From Planctomycetia bacterium (GTDB lineage Bacteria > Planctomycetota > Planctomycetia > Pirellulales > UBA1268): DNA of 64,000 bases. The DNA is taken from the NCBI GenBank assembly GCA_026401035.1, contig JAPLNR010000064.1, positions 47,705 to 111,704 of the forward strand. Direction: 5' to 3'. Position 1 is the first letter of the stretch. Each line of letters opens with the position of its first letter. The notes under the pieces are model-generated. The model saw only the letters and a program-made list of their open reading frames with translations, was not told where the DNA came from and searched no databases. This document shows, piece after piece, positions 46,527 through 55,582 of this stretch. Made by a program: the position numbers and the translations under genes.

Positions 46527-47252
46527 ATGAAAAGCCTCTACACGCTGACCACGCCCTCGCACCAAGTGCTCCATGACGACTGGTTCCGGCCGTCGCTTCA
46601 GGATGGCTACGCGGTCGAGACGCGATCGATGAAGCAGGTGGGCGCAAGCAACGATCACGTCTGCGGCACACATGCCTTCAACGAGACGATGATCGCGAAG
46701 GTGCGGTTGATGCTCGATGCCATTCGCGAGAACTGGGGGAAGATCTTTGTCTACTCTGATGTAGATGTCCAGTTTTTCGGAAAGACCGAGCCGCTGATCG
46801 ACGACGCCATGAGGGATTGCGACGTCGTCGCCCAGCGAGATGCCCATCCGAAGATGTCAGCGGCGAAGAACCGACAGTTCTCAGGTCATCTCTGCGCTGG
46901 CTTTCTCGCCTGCCGCGCTAATGAGCAAACCCTCCACCTTTGGGAGGACATCCTCGCCTACGGCCTCAAGCACCCGGATAAGCACGACCAGCAGGCGCTC
47001 AACTTCCTTTTGAACGGGCTGACTGGCCGGCAGATGCGCAACCGCTACGGCGTGCGTTGGGGATTCCTGCCGGAGGCGTTCTTCGGCCCGGGGCCTCAGC
47101 TCACCGAGGTTTGGAAGCCAGGCATGCAACTAGAGTTGCCGAGGCCGATCGTGATGCATCACGCCAACTGGACGTTTGGCGTGGACAATAAGATCTCGCA
47201 GTTGGCTGCCGTACGCCAGGTCGCCGCGAAGACCGCTGCTCAGGCCGCCTGA
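46527..47252 (+). CDS. Putative nucleotide-diphospho-sugar transferase
   Basis: A 241-residue protein beginning MKSLYTLTTPSHQ. It has a metal-binding-like FVYSDVDVQFFG, the motif HLCAGFLACRANEQT, the acidic KHDQQALNFLL and a late MHHANWTFG. The pattern fits the nucleotide-diphospho-sugar transferase group that includes plant RRA-like enzymes, and many bacterial glycan clusters have such genes. The ATG at 46527 is chosen because the 43 in-frame residues upstream are low-quality. It ends 25 nt before the convergent ICMT-like gene. Confidence 0.8.
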   Translation: MKSLYTLTTPSHQVLHDDWFRPSLQDGYAVETRSMKQVGASNDHVCGTHAFNETMIAKVRLMLDAIRENWGKIFVYSDVDVQFFGKTEPLIDDAMRDCDVVAQRDAHPKMSAAKNRQFSGHLCAGFLACRANEQTLHLWEDILAYGLKHPDKHDQQALNFLLNGLTGRQMRNRYGVRWGFLPEAFFGPGPQLTEVWKPGMQLELPRPIVMHHANWTFGVDNKISQLAAVRQVAAKTAAQAA

Positions 47253-47277
47253 AGGATCGCCAGGGCGACTCCAGACG

Positions 47278-48063
47278 TCACTGCCGGGCGCTGTCGATCG
47301 CATCGCGCCGGAGCATGAGAGGCGGCCGCACCCGCCCCAGCGGTCCGAACCCCACGCCTGGATACCCCGGCACACGGGCCTGATAGTCGCGATACGTGTC
47401 GCCCATGAAGTACACCAATCGGCCATCCTTGAGCACGCTGCCCACGTAGATGTAGGTCGACCAGACGACGATCAGCACGACGCGATCGAGCGGCACCACC
47501 GGCGTGAACCAGATCAGCCCCAGAAAGCTCAGATAGACCGGATGCCGCAGGAAGCGATAGGCGCCCCGTTCGACGAACAGCCGCTTCGGCTGCGGGAGGC
47601 GGCGCACCCAGTGCCACCAGGGCGTCCAGCCGGTCTGCCAGCCCAGTCCCGCGAGGTACAGACTGTAGAACAGCGCGGCCCACGACGCGGCGAAGGCCGC
47701 GGTCACGACGCTGTCGAAGGGAGCGGCCCAGCGCCAGGCCACGACGGCGGTGGGCTGCCAGCAGAAGATCGTCAGCAGCAGCGTGGCACAGGAGACCACG
47801 CAGTAGAAGCAGCCGTAGAACGGTGCGGGAATGCCGGCCGACACGAGCCTGCCCCTCACCGAAGGCAACAGGAACACGCTGTGCGGCACCGCGAACGACA
47901 AGGCCAGCAGCGTGTCGACGCCGAGTGCTGCGCCCAGCCCGAGGGGCGATGTCTGCAAGTCGTCCGGCGGCGGTCCCTTCAGGAACCAGAACAGGTGCCA
48001 GACGGTGAAGGCGAACAGGACGTGTGTCGCCAGCCCGAAAGCAATTCCAAAAAACCTGCGCAT
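47278..48063 (-). CDS. Isoprenylcysteine carboxyl methyltransferase (ICMT/NnrU)-like membrane protein
   Basis: A 261-residue integral membrane protein with about six helices. The family's C-terminal signature is GAYRFLRHPVYLSFLGLIWF, followed by MGDTYRDYQARVPGYPG, which forms the SAM-binding region in ICMT-like methyltransferases. In type III polyketide clusters such proteins may methylate phenolic hydroxyls or lipid heads; here that is inferred from neighbours. It is followed on the same strand after its start by the SAM methyltransferase upstream (50 nt away). Confidence 0.85.
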   Translation of the reverse strand: MRRFFGIAFGLATHVLFAFTVWHLFWFLKGPPPDDLQTSPLGLGAALGVDTLLALSFAVPHSVFLLPSVRGRLVSAGIPAPFYGCFYCVVSCATLLLTIFCWQPTAVVAWRWAAPFDSVVTAAFAASWAALFYSLYLAGLGWQTGWTPWWHWVRRLPQPKRLFVERGAYRFLRHPVYLSFLGLIWFTPVVPLDRVVLIVVWSTYIYVGSVLKDGRLVYFMGDTYRDYQARVPGYPGVGFGPLGRVRPPLMLRRDAIDSARQ

Positions 48064-48112
48064 CCCCGCGGTGTTCCTGGCTGTGAGGGTGACGAAGCGG
48101 TGTGATCCTGCG

Positions 48113-49006
48113 TCAGACCGCCGTTTCCGGTCGCCGGGCCACGATGCATCCATACTGCATGGCCCCGGAGCGGTAGGCGTCGAGAAGCGTTTTGAAGTTA
48201 TCGAGAAACAGCGCCTGCCGTAAGTCGACATACTGAGCCAGCCACGGCAGACCGAACCGGCGCACCCGCGCGTCGCAGAGTTCCCACGTTCGGGAGACGC
48301 GGGCGGTCCAGTCCTCAGTGTGCTCCACCTGGAGCCCGGCCGCTGTCATCCAGCCGGTGTAGTCCGAGAAACTGCCGAGCGAGGGGCAGAGGAAGGAATC
48401 GCATACCGCTTCCACCTGTTCGCGCATCCCGGGACGATCGGCGTCATCGGCCGCCAGCCACGCACAGATGGCGATCCGGCCGCCGGGCCGGAGCCAGCCG
48501 GCCGCCCGCCGAAAAAACGCCGCCTTGTCGAACAGATGTTCGGTGCACTCGATGCTCCAGACAACGTCGAAACTCGCGGCCTCGAAGTTCACAAGTTCGG
48601 CATCCGCCTGACGAAAACGCACGGAGTTCGTCACGCCGTTCAGCCGCGCTGCCATCGAGGCCCAACGCCGCTGCACACCGCTGAGCGTGATGCCAGTCAC
48701 GTCGCAGTGTCTCTGCCTGGCAAGACGGATCGATGAACCGCCCATGCCGCAGCCCACGTCGAGGACGCGCTGGCCACGTTGGATGTTCGCCAGTTCGGCC
48801 AGTGCGTCGGTGAGTGCTTCCTGCGCCGCCCGCGGCGCGGCGTGCGGCTGCTCGCGGACAGCGTCTTCAGCCGACCAGAGGCCGTGGTGGATATGCGGTC
48901 CCCAGAACAGACGATAGAACGGCGTCGCAACGTCATAGTGGCTGCGGATCGAGGCCTTGGCACCCAGATCCATGGGCGGCATGCTTGGCGAGACGATCAT
49001 GGGCAC
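48113..49006 (-). CDS. SAM-dependent methyltransferase (tocopherol/sarcosine-type)
   Basis: A 297-residue class I methyltransferase. The N-terminal HYDVATPFYRLFWGPHIHHG is characteristic of the gamma-tocopherol/cyclopropane-synthase-like group that acts on phenolic or lipid substrates. Motif I is VLDVGCGMGGSSIRLA, and further motifs are WSIECTEHLFDKAAFF and LRPGGRIAICAW. ATG 49006, or internal ATGs at codons 3, 9 and 12, could start it. It is adjacent to the ICMT-like gene and near the type III polyketide synthase, so methylation of that product is the likely job. Confidence 0.88.
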   Translation of the reverse strand: MPMIVSPSMPPMDLGAKASIRSHYDVATPFYRLFWGPHIHHGLWSAEDAVREQPHAAPRAAQEALTDALAELANIQRGQRVLDVGCGMGGSSIRLARQRHCDVTGITLSGVQRRWASMAARLNGVTNSVRFRQADAELVNFEAASFDVVWSIECTEHLFDKAAFFRRAAGWLRPGGRIAICAWLAADDADRPGMREQVEAVCDSFLCPSLGSFSDYTGWMTAAGLQVEHTEDWTARVSRTWELCDARVRRFGLPWLAQYVDLRQALFLDNFKTLLDAYRSGAMQYGCIVARRPETAV

Positions 49007-49055
49007 GACCTTGGGGGCTGCGCGGGCGTTGTGCCAGGGATGACCATGGTCTGCA

Positions 49056-49913
49056 TCAACGCATCAGTCCCCGAAATGGCTCGTAGATCCGCAGTGAGAG
49101 AAGAACTTCTGTTCGAAGAAAGCCGTAAGCAAGATCGTTCGCGGTGACGGTCCACCCGACACCGAACACGAGGTAGCTCAGATCGACCGCGACACGGTCG
49201 TTGACGTTCCAGATGCCGCCGAGCCCGAGTTGCCAAGCGTACTGAGTGCGATACTGATACGCAACCGGAGCGGGCACTGCTGCATCAATCTGCTGGAACG
49301 AGGTTTCAAAGCCAGCCGCGCCTATTCCGCCACCCCCGTAGACATCGAGTTGGTCGGTGAACTCAAAGTCACGCCAGAGGTTGGCCATCGCCGACCACCC
49401 GCCATACGACTTGGCTTGCATCGTGCCGATAAGTTCTGGCTTGGGGGGAACGGGCCCCGGTGGGCCGGGGCCGAGCCGCGGCGGCTCCCTGTTAAACCCG
49501 ATATAGGTCTGTTCGATCGGATCACGATATCGGCCCTCGACCTCGACGCGCAGCCGGCCGTTGGATCGATCGATCGCCGCCCCCAGCGCACCGCCAGCCG
49601 TGAGAATGGATGACGGGCTGTTGTCGGCGCTCACTAAGAGGAATGATCCGCCGATGATGCTGCTCACATAGAATCGGCGGGCTCGTTGATCGGAAATCTC
49701 GCGGGCTGCGCCGCTCGCTTGGGACGACTGCGCGAATGCCGCACGATCGTCTGCCGGCACGAATTGATCGGGCTCGTACGGCACCTCGGCCCCTGCATCG
49801 AACGGGGCGAATGCACTGAGTTCCAGCGTATCGAGAGCCTCTGCTGCAGCAGCCACGCCAAGCAGTGTCACAGCCATCAGCGACACGGCACAAGCGACGA
49901 CTCTGTTTCGCAT
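49056..49913 (-). CDS. Outer-membrane beta-barrel-type exported protein
   Basis: A 285-residue protein with signal peptide (CAVSLMAVTLLGVAAAAEA). From residue ~85 it shows alternating amphipathic strands (FYVSSIIGGSFLLV, DVYGGGGIGAAGFE, WQLGLGGIWNVNDRVAVDLS). It ends in an aromatic/hydrophobic strand, the layout of small 8-stranded porin-like barrels. A proline/glycine loop (LGPGPPGPVPPKP) sits in the middle. The ATG at 49913 gives the best signal peptide. It may take part in exporting or anchoring the neighbouring lipid product, but this is only positional. Confidence 0.72.
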   Translation of the reverse strand: MRNRVVACAVSLMAVTLLGVAAAAEALDTLELSAFAPFDAGAEVPYEPDQFVPADDRAAFAQSSQASGAAREISDQRARRFYVSSIIGGSFLLVSADNSPSSILTAGGALGAAIDRSNGRLRVEVEGRYRDPIEQTYIGFNREPPRLGPGPPGPVPPKPELIGTMQAKSYGGWSAMANLWRDFEFTDQLDVYGGGGIGAAGFETSFQQIDAAVPAPVAYQYRTQYAWQLGLGGIWNVNDRVAVDLSYLVFGVGWTVTANDLAYGFLRTEVLLSLRIYEPFRGLMR

Positions 49914-50218
49914 ATCACTTCGGTCCACCAGTTGCGTCTGCCAGGCAGGCTTGCCGGGATGAAAACCTTCAAATGGGGGTATCGGGGCTTTCCGGTCCGC
50001 CGCCGTTGAGGATCCAGTCGGTTCGATACAAACGTCTGAACTTTCGTAGTCGAGCCCGGCTGCTGCCGACGCTAGGGGGAATAGGTCGAGGCTGAGGGCT
50101 GCCGCTCACCGGCGTCGAGGTCCTGCCTCCGGCGGGCAGTTTTTGCATTCAACGTGCGCATGGCGTATCCTCGAAACCATGTGGCCCCGACACAAAGAAA
50201 GTCTCGAGCGCAGATCGC
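49914..50218. other. Divergent intergenic region before the type III PKS gene
   Basis: Roughly 305 bases. The only structured element noticed is a short stem (CTGCC/GGCAG) followed by TTTTT at 50123-50144, about 75 nt ahead of the PKS start. No RNA gene or small ORF is supported. Confidence 0.4.
50123..50144 (+). terminator. Short hairpin with T-tract upstream of the PKS gene
   Basis: CTGCC, a 7-base loop, GGCAG, then TTTTTG. A five-pair stem is weak, but the T-tract directly follows. Placed between promoter region and gene, it could attenuate the cluster. Confidence 0.25.
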
Positions 50219-51412
50219 ATGGGTGTCGTGCTATCCGATTTCCGGCCGGTCTACCTGACCGAACTGGTCAGGCAGGACAAGCTCCGTGAAATAGCGATCC
50301 GCTTCGCCGAATTCATGGTCGCATCAAACGGCGGAAGCGACGGGCGAAGCACGGCGCATGCGGCGGCCGGGACGATTCGAGCGGCATGGGAAAAGTACGG
50401 CGTTTCCCCCAAGCACATCGAGTCCCGACGGATAACGGTCCTGCCGGATGCGGAGGCGGCCAAGGACCCCGCCGAACTCGATTTCGCCACGATCCCCTTT
50501 ACGAGCATGTTTCTGGCGAAGGCCGGCGGAGCCGACATCGACGAACGACTGGCGTTCTTCCGAGAGCACGCTCGGGCGGCGCTCGAGAAGATGTATCCGG
50601 ACTTGGACGACGCCCCCGGAGAGTTGATCCACGTTACGACCACCGGCTACCGGCTGCCCAGTCCGGTGCACGAACTGGTCTCCGCGAGGAGATGGTCCGG
50701 CACGACCGTCAGCCACTGCTACCACCAGGGCTGCTACGGCGCGTTCCCCGCGGTGCGGATGGCCGCCGGCTCCCTGGCGGCGGCGCAGAGCGGGCTGGCG
50801 CGGGCTGGCGGGCGGGTCGACATCGCGCACACCGAGATCTGCTCGATCCACGCGGCTCCCGAGTGCCTCGACGCCGAGCACATCATCTGCGACAGCCTGT
50901 TTGCCGACGGCTTCATCCGCTATTCGGCATACACCGCCGAGGCGTTCAAAGAGCAGTCGGGACCCGGCCTCGAGGTGATCCGGTATGCGGACGCCACGAT
51001 TCCGAGTTCCTTGGAAGCCATGACCTGGAGGCCGATCTCCAACCGATTCGAGATGACGCTCTCGATCGACGTGCCGCGGCTCATCGCCGCGCACACGGAG
51101 GAGTTCATCGGCACCCTGCTGCGGGACGCCGGACTCGACCTCCCGTCCGACAAGGGAGACATCATCTGGGTGATCCATCCCGGCGGCCCGGCGATCGTCG
51201 ATCTGGTCGGCAGTTGCCTGCGGCTCTCGAAGGACCAGATCGCGCTCAGCAAGGATGCGCTCCGCGAAGGGGGCAACAAGAGTTCGGCCACGGTGCCGCA
51301 TATCTGGGATCGCATTCTGCGCGACCCGGACGTCAAGAAGGGCACGCGGGTCGTCAGCCTCGCATTTGGACCGGGCCTCACGGCTACGGCGATGGTCGCG
51401 CGGGTGGTCTGA
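50219..51412 (+). CDS. Type III polyketide synthase (chalcone/alkylresorcinol synthase-like)
   Basis: A 397-residue thiolase-fold enzyme that condenses malonyl units on a CoA- or ACP-bound starter without a carrier domain of its own. The catalytic triad is intact: Cys172 (YHQGCYG), His320 (VIHPGGPAI) and Asn353 (REGGNKSS). The GCYG context, lacking the plant GFGPG finger at the end, fits bacterial alkylresorcinol/alkylpyrone enzymes that accept long acyl chains. The neighbouring ACP and ketoacyl synthase could deliver that starter. The start ATG is at 50219. The exact product cannot be read from sequence. Confidence 0.9.
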   Translation: MGVVLSDFRPVYLTELVRQDKLREIAIRFAEFMVASNGGSDGRSTAHAAAGTIRAAWEKYGVSPKHIESRRITVLPDAEAAKDPAELDFATIPFTSMFLAKAGGADIDERLAFFREHARAALEKMYPDLDDAPGELIHVTTTGYRLPSPVHELVSARRWSGTTVSHCYHQGCYGAFPAVRMAAGSLAAAQSGLARAGGRVDIAHTEICSIHAAPECLDAEHIICDSLFADGFIRYSAYTAEAFKEQSGPGLEVIRYADATIPSSLEAMTWRPISNRFEMTLSIDVPRLIAAHTEEFIGTLLRDAGLDLPSDKGDIIWVIHPGGPAIVDLVGSCLRLSKDQIALSKDALREGGNKSSATVPHIWDRILRDPDVKKGTRVVSLAFGPGLTATAMVARVV

Positions 51413-51511
51413 AATGGATGCAGCCGGCGAGTCGACCGGCGTTCCCGGAGCGTGTAAACTGCGGTGCTCCGACGCACGGCCGTGCGCAGACCAACACTTC
51501 CTGGAGAAGAC

Positions 51512-51787
51512 GTGTCAGACCCGGTATCACCGTCCTCGGCAGGCGTAGCAGCACGGGTTGAAGCGGTGATCCGCGACGTGCTCGGGCTCGAATCCGATGC
51601 CCTGCCGGCCACCAGCCGGCTCCGGGAGGATCTCGGTGCCGATTCGGTCGACGCGGTCATGCTGGTGATGGCGCTCGAACGCGAGTTCAAGGGCAAGATT
51701 TCCCAGGAGGAAGCCGCCGAGCTTTCCACGGTCGAGGAGGTCGTCGACTACGTCAGCCTGCGGATCGGTGAGCAGGGGCTCTCATGA
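51512..51787 (+). CDS. Acyl carrier protein
   Basis: A 91-residue four-helix carrier. The phosphopantetheine site is Ser45 in DLGADSVDAVML, and FKGKISQEEAAELSTVEEVVDYV is the typical second half. The start is GTG at 51512 after GGAG; residues before this are not ACP-like. It is a dedicated extra ACP, since it sits between a type III polyketide synthase and a ketoacyl synthase and overlaps the latter by four bases (ATGA). Confidence 0.95.
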   Translation: MSDPVSPSSAGVAARVEAVIRDVLGLESDALPATSRLREDLGADSVDAVMLVMALEREFKGKISQEEAAELSTVEEVVDYVSLRIGEQGLS

Positions 51788-53145
51788 GCCGGCGGCGGGT
51801 AGCGGTCACCGGCATCGGCATGGTGTCGCCCGTAGGCGCCTCGGCAGCTCAGTGCTGGGACGCCTGCCTCGCGGGCCGCGCGGCGGTCACGCCGATTCCC
51901 GACCAGTGGCAGCGCTGGAGCGGGTTTCAGTCGACCGTCTGGGCGCCGCTGCCGACCGTGGACTTCGAAGCTGCGGGCATCTCGCCGCTCGAGGCGCTGC
52001 GGCTCGACAGAGCGGCCATGCTCGCGCTGGTCGCGGCCGGCGAGGCGCTGGCCGACGCTGGGCTGGAGGCGTCGCGGGTGGACGCGAAGCGCGGCATCTG
52101 GCGGCTGTTGGGAATCGATTGCGAACGGGCCGGCGTTTTCATGGGTACAGGTGGGTGTGGAATCACCACGCTGATCGAATCGCAAAACAGCCACCTCCTC
52201 ACGTCGGTTCAATCCCTCGCATCGCGCGGCACGCCGGAAATCCCGGATCCTGCTTCGGAGGCCCTCGACACGTTGCTCGCATCGCTTCCGAAGCGGTTCA
52301 ATCCGTTCGCTGTGTCGATGATCATGTCGAACGCGGTGTCGGCCACGCTCGGCATCCGCTATTCCCTGCGGGGGCCGAACGCCACGTGCGCGCTTGCCTG
52401 CGCTGCGGGGACCGCGGCGGTCGGGCTGGCCCTGCGCTCGATCCGCCGCGGCGACACCGACATGGCCCTGTGTGGCGGAGCGGAGTTCGTGGGCGACCCG
52501 TTTGGCAGCGTGTTCAGGGCGTTTGACACCGCGCGGACGCTGGCCTCCGTCGTCGATCGTCCGGAGACCGCAAACCGCCCGTTCGACCACGGTCGCACGG
52601 GATTCCTGCTCGCGGAAGGGGGCGCAGCGGTGCTCGTCTGCGAGGAATGGGAGCATGCCCGCCGACGAGGCGCTCCGATGTACGCCGAGATCGTCGGGTA
52701 TGGCGAGTCGTTCGACGCCTACAGCATGATGATCATGGAGCCGACTGGACAGCAGCTGTCGCGGGCCGTCGGTTCGGCGATCGCCGACGCCGGGATCGAC
52801 GCGGGCGACGTCGACTACGTCAACGCCCATGGAACCGGGACGGTCGTCAACGACAACGTGGAAGCGGCGGTCATCGAAGGGCTCTTCGGCTCGCGGCCGC
52901 TGGTCAACGCCACGAAGTCGCTCACCGGCCACTGCATGGGCGCAAGCGGAGCGATCGAAGCCGCGATCACCGCGTTGTCCCTCCGCGATCAGAAGGTGCA
53001 CGGCTGCGTGAACCTGGACGATCCGGTGCGGCCGCTGAACTTCGCCCGGCGATCGACCGACGCCGAGCTTGTCTGGGCAGTCTCGCAGTCGGCGGCCTTT
53101 GGCGGACACAATGCAGCGGTCGTGATGCGTCAGGCCGGACCATGA
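51784..53145 (+). CDS. Beta-ketoacyl-ACP synthase (FabF/KAS II-like)
   Basis: A 453-residue condensing enzyme. The active site Cys206 (CALACAAG), His349 (NAHGTGT) and His383 (LTGHCMGASGA) are all present, so elongation activity is expected. The protein is longer than FabF (about 410), with extra sequence around 45-60 and 100-115. Coupling to the ACP by the ATGA overlap suggests they act together to make or hand over the acyl starter for the type III synthase. Confidence 0.93.
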   Translation: MSRRRVAVTGIGMVSPVGASAAQCWDACLAGRAAVTPIPDQWQRWSGFQSTVWAPLPTVDFEAAGISPLEALRLDRAAMLALVAAGEALADAGLEASRVDAKRGIWRLLGIDCERAGVFMGTGGCGITTLIESQNSHLLTSVQSLASRGTPEIPDPASEALDTLLASLPKRFNPFAVSMIMSNAVSATLGIRYSLRGPNATCALACAAGTAAVGLALRSIRRGDTDMALCGGAEFVGDPFGSVFRAFDTARTLASVVDRPETANRPFDHGRTGFLLAEGGAAVLVCEEWEHARRRGAPMYAEIVGYGESFDAYSMMIMEPTGQQLSRAVGSAIADAGIDAGDVDYVNAHGTGTVVNDNVEAAVIEGLFGSRPLVNATKSLTGHCMGASGAIEAAITALSLRDQKVHGCVNLDDPVRPLNFARRSTDAELVWAVSQSAAFGGHNAAVVMRQAGP

Positions 53146-53185
53146 GTGACCTGCCGGCCTGCGGAATCTGATCCAGGTACACGCG

Positions 53186-53938
53186 ATGCGAAATGACCTC
53201 TCCATCTACCGCACCTACGCATCCAACTGGTGGGACGGGTCGCAGCGGTTCCTGCGGCTCTTGCATAACCTCGTGCCTGCGCGTCTTTCCCATTTCGACG
53301 AGGTCGTCGGCACCTGGCACGGCAAGGCCGTTCTCGATCTGGGGTGCGGCGGTGGCTTCATGGCAGAGGCGCTGGCGAAGCGGGGGGCGACCGTCATCGG
53401 CGTCGACCCCATCGAGGCGGCAATCGCCGCCGCCGAGGCCCATGCCGGCCAAGAAGGGCTTGCGATCGACTATCGTGTCGGCAGCGGTGAGGCGATCCCG
53501 CTCGCCGACCGCAGCGTCGACTGCGTCGTCTGCGTCGACGTCTTGGAGCACGTCGCCGATGTCGACCGTGTGCTCGACGAGATCGCCCGCGTGCTGAAGC
53601 CGGGAGGCTTGTTCCTGTTCGACACCATCAACCGCACGATGCTCGCGGCTTTCATCATCGTGCATATCGGCGAGAGCGTCCTGAGGCTGTTGCCGCGGGG
53701 CACGCACGATCCGGCGAAATTCATAAAGCCGTCCGAACTCAGCGCCAAGCTGGTCGCCCGCGGCTTGAGTGTCGGACCGCTCGTCGGCTTCGGCCCCTGC
53801 GGGCTCAACCGCCGGCTCGACTTCACCTTTGGCCGGCTTCCCTCGGTGCAGGTCATGTACGTGGGCCACGCATGCATGCCGGCGGCGACGGAGCACGGCC
53901 CTCAAACGGCCCGGTGTGTTGCGGGGCCCGTCGGCTGA
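53186..53938 (+). CDS. UbiG-like SAM-dependent O-methyltransferase
   Basis: A 250-residue protein close in wording to ubiquinone O-methyltransferase UbiG: NWWDGSQRFLRLLHNL, VLDLGCGGGFMAEALAKRG, DVLEHVADVDRVLDEIARVL and FLFDTINRT. UbiG methylates phenolic hydroxyls, a fitting tailoring step for a resorcinol-type product. It lies 40 nt after the ketoacyl synthase gene and closes the plus-strand part of the cluster. No other ubiquinone genes are nearby, so a role in quinone synthesis is less likely. Confidence 0.9.
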   Translation: MRNDLSIYRTYASNWWDGSQRFLRLLHNLVPARLSHFDEVVGTWHGKAVLDLGCGGGFMAEALAKRGATVIGVDPIEAAIAAAEAHAGQEGLAIDYRVGSGEAIPLADRSVDCVVCVDVLEHVADVDRVLDEIARVLKPGGLFLFDTINRTMLAAFIIVHIGESVLRLLPRGTHDPAKFIKPSELSAKLVARGLSVGPLVGFGPCGLNRRLDFTFGRLPSVQVMYVGHACMPAATEHGPQTARCVAGPVG

Positions 53939-54019
53939 GTTCGGTGTCGATGGCACCGGAATCTGCTGCACGGATGAGACTGCTTCCTGGATGGAGCAGA
54001 ACCGTGAAGCGAAAGAAAG

Positions 54020-54094
54020 TCGGGGCGACACGATTCGAACGTGCGACCTCTACGTCCCGAACGTAGCGCTCTAGCCAGGCTGAGCTACGCCCCG
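54020..54094 (-). tRNA. tRNA-Pro (anticodon CGG)
   Basis: The minus-strand 75-nt sequence folds into a cloverleaf: acceptor CGGGGCG/CGCCCCG, D arm with GTAGCTCAG, anticodon stem CTACG/CGTAG with loop TTCGGGA (anticodon CGG), and T arm with GTTCGAATC. The discriminator base is A and CCA is not encoded. It lies between the polyketide cluster and the PQQ-domain gene. Confidence 0.96.
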
Positions 54095-54193
54095 AAGTGT
54101 GCGGCAGACGGAATCAGTCCGCACGTGGGAGAGATCGGAAGATTACCAGCGGCGAGTTCGGGAGACAACGCCGAACCGGAAATCAGCCGGGAA

Positions 54194-55582
54194 TCACTCG
54201 GCCAGCGACACGCAGACGATTTCCCGGTCATTTCTCGCGAAAACGCAGCGATTTGCGAAGGCCGGGTGGCTCCAGACCACCTCCCGACCGAAGCACTCGT
54301 TTGTAGGATCGAGCAGGTGCGATCGGCCAAGCTCCTCGTAGGCCTGCAGCGTGAGCCGCGCGAGGATCAGGTCGCCCGTTTCGCTGAAGAGCCAGGTACG
54401 TCTGTCCCCGGCGTTCTTCGAAGGCTCGTGCCTGACAAGAAACGCAGTGCCGTGCTTGCCGCGGCGATCGCCCATCGTGGGTTGGCCCGTCTCCCAGAGC
54501 CGCGCCCCGGTCGCGAGATCGACCGCCGTTAGAAAACCCGTCTCGCAGTCGCAGCCGTAGAGCGTGTTACCCGCGATGAACGGCGTGCTGTTGGCGCAGT
54601 AGACGGCCGTCTTTGGCTCACCTCGCCAGAGCACCTTCGCACCGGTGCCGTCGGGAGCGAGAGCAAAGAGCGCCCCGACGCGGCCGATGCCGCTGGCGTA
54701 GAGCACCCGGCCCTGCTTCGTGTCGGCCACCTGCGGCGCCATGATCGACATGCCGTAGGCCGGCTTCAACGGCTCCGACCAGAAGAGTTTTCCCGTCGCG
54801 GGATCGAGGCTGTTGAGCTTGTCGGCATCCCAGATCATGAGCTGCCGCACGCCTGCGGTCTCGATGAGCGTGGGCGGACAATAGCCCTGCTCGCTTGCCG
54901 AGACTGCCCGCCAGAGTTCCTTGCCGGTTTCCTTGTCAAACGCGACGGCCACGCTCCCCGCGCCGCCGACCAGGCAGACGAGCCGGTTACCGTCGACGAG
55001 CGGATGGCCACAGAATCCCCAGATCGGCGTCGGCGCCGCGTAGTCGATCTTGAAATCCTTCGACCAGACGACGGCGCCGGTCTTCGCATCCAGGCAGAGG
55101 AGATTCCCCTCGGCGCCGAGCATGTAGACCTTGCCATCGGCGACGGTCGGCGTGCACCGCGGCCCTGACGCATACGAGATCGCATACGGGCAGTCGTATT
55201 CATGTTTCCAGAGCAGCGTTCCGGTGGCGGCATCGAGGCAGAGGAGCCGTTCGCGGCCGGCGAGCTGCGTGCGATCGTTGGGGCTGTTGGCGACCTCCCC
55301 ATCGCCGTGGTCGTAGTCGGCGAGATAGACGCGGCCGTCGGCGACGGCCGGCCCGGAGTAGCCGCCCTTCACTGGCACCCGCCACTTCACCGGAAGGCCC
55401 GCGGCAGGGATCGCCTGCACGATGCCCGACTCCCGCCAGACGCCGTCGCGCTGTGGCCCCATCCACTGCGGCCAGTCGTCGCCGCGGACGGCGGGAATGG
55501 GGGCCACCGCACACAGGGCGAGAACTGCCACCACGAATGCGAAGGCGAGTGGACGGAGGTGTTGGTGGCGCATAAACATCAT
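54194..55582 (-). CDS. PQQ-binding-like beta-propeller secreted protein
   Basis: A 462-residue exported protein with signal peptide (AFAFVVAVLALCAVAPIPA), then the planctomycete-typical WPQWMGPQRDGVW and repeated propeller motifs (CLDAATGTLLWKHEY, CLDAKTGAVVWSKDF, AFDKETGKELWRAV, SLDPATGKLFWSE). These quinoprotein-like blades occur in dehydrogenases and in the BamB scaffold; no catalytic residues were identified. Its ATG overlaps the toxin stop by four bases, so it is read from the toxin-antitoxin transcript. Confidence 0.9.
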   Translation of the reverse strand: MMFMRHQHLRPLAFAFVVAVLALCAVAPIPAVRGDDWPQWMGPQRDGVWRESGIVQAIPAAGLPVKWRVPVKGGYSGPAVADGRVYLADYDHGDGEVANSPNDRTQLAGRERLLCLDAATGTLLWKHEYDCPYAISYASGPRCTPTVADGKVYMLGAEGNLLCLDAKTGAVVWSKDFKIDYAAPTPIWGFCGHPLVDGNRLVCLVGGAGSVAVAFDKETGKELWRAVSASEQGYCPPTLIETAGVRQLMIWDADKLNSLDPATGKLFWSEPLKPAYGMSIMAPQVADTKQGRVLYASGIGRVGALFALAPDGTGAKVLWRGEPKTAVYCANSTPFIAGNTLYGCDCETGFLTAVDLATGARLWETGQPTMGDRRGKHGTAFLVRHEPSKNAGDRRTWLFSETGDLILARLTLQAYEELGRSHLLDPTNECFGREVVWSHPAFANRCVFARNDREIVCVSLAE

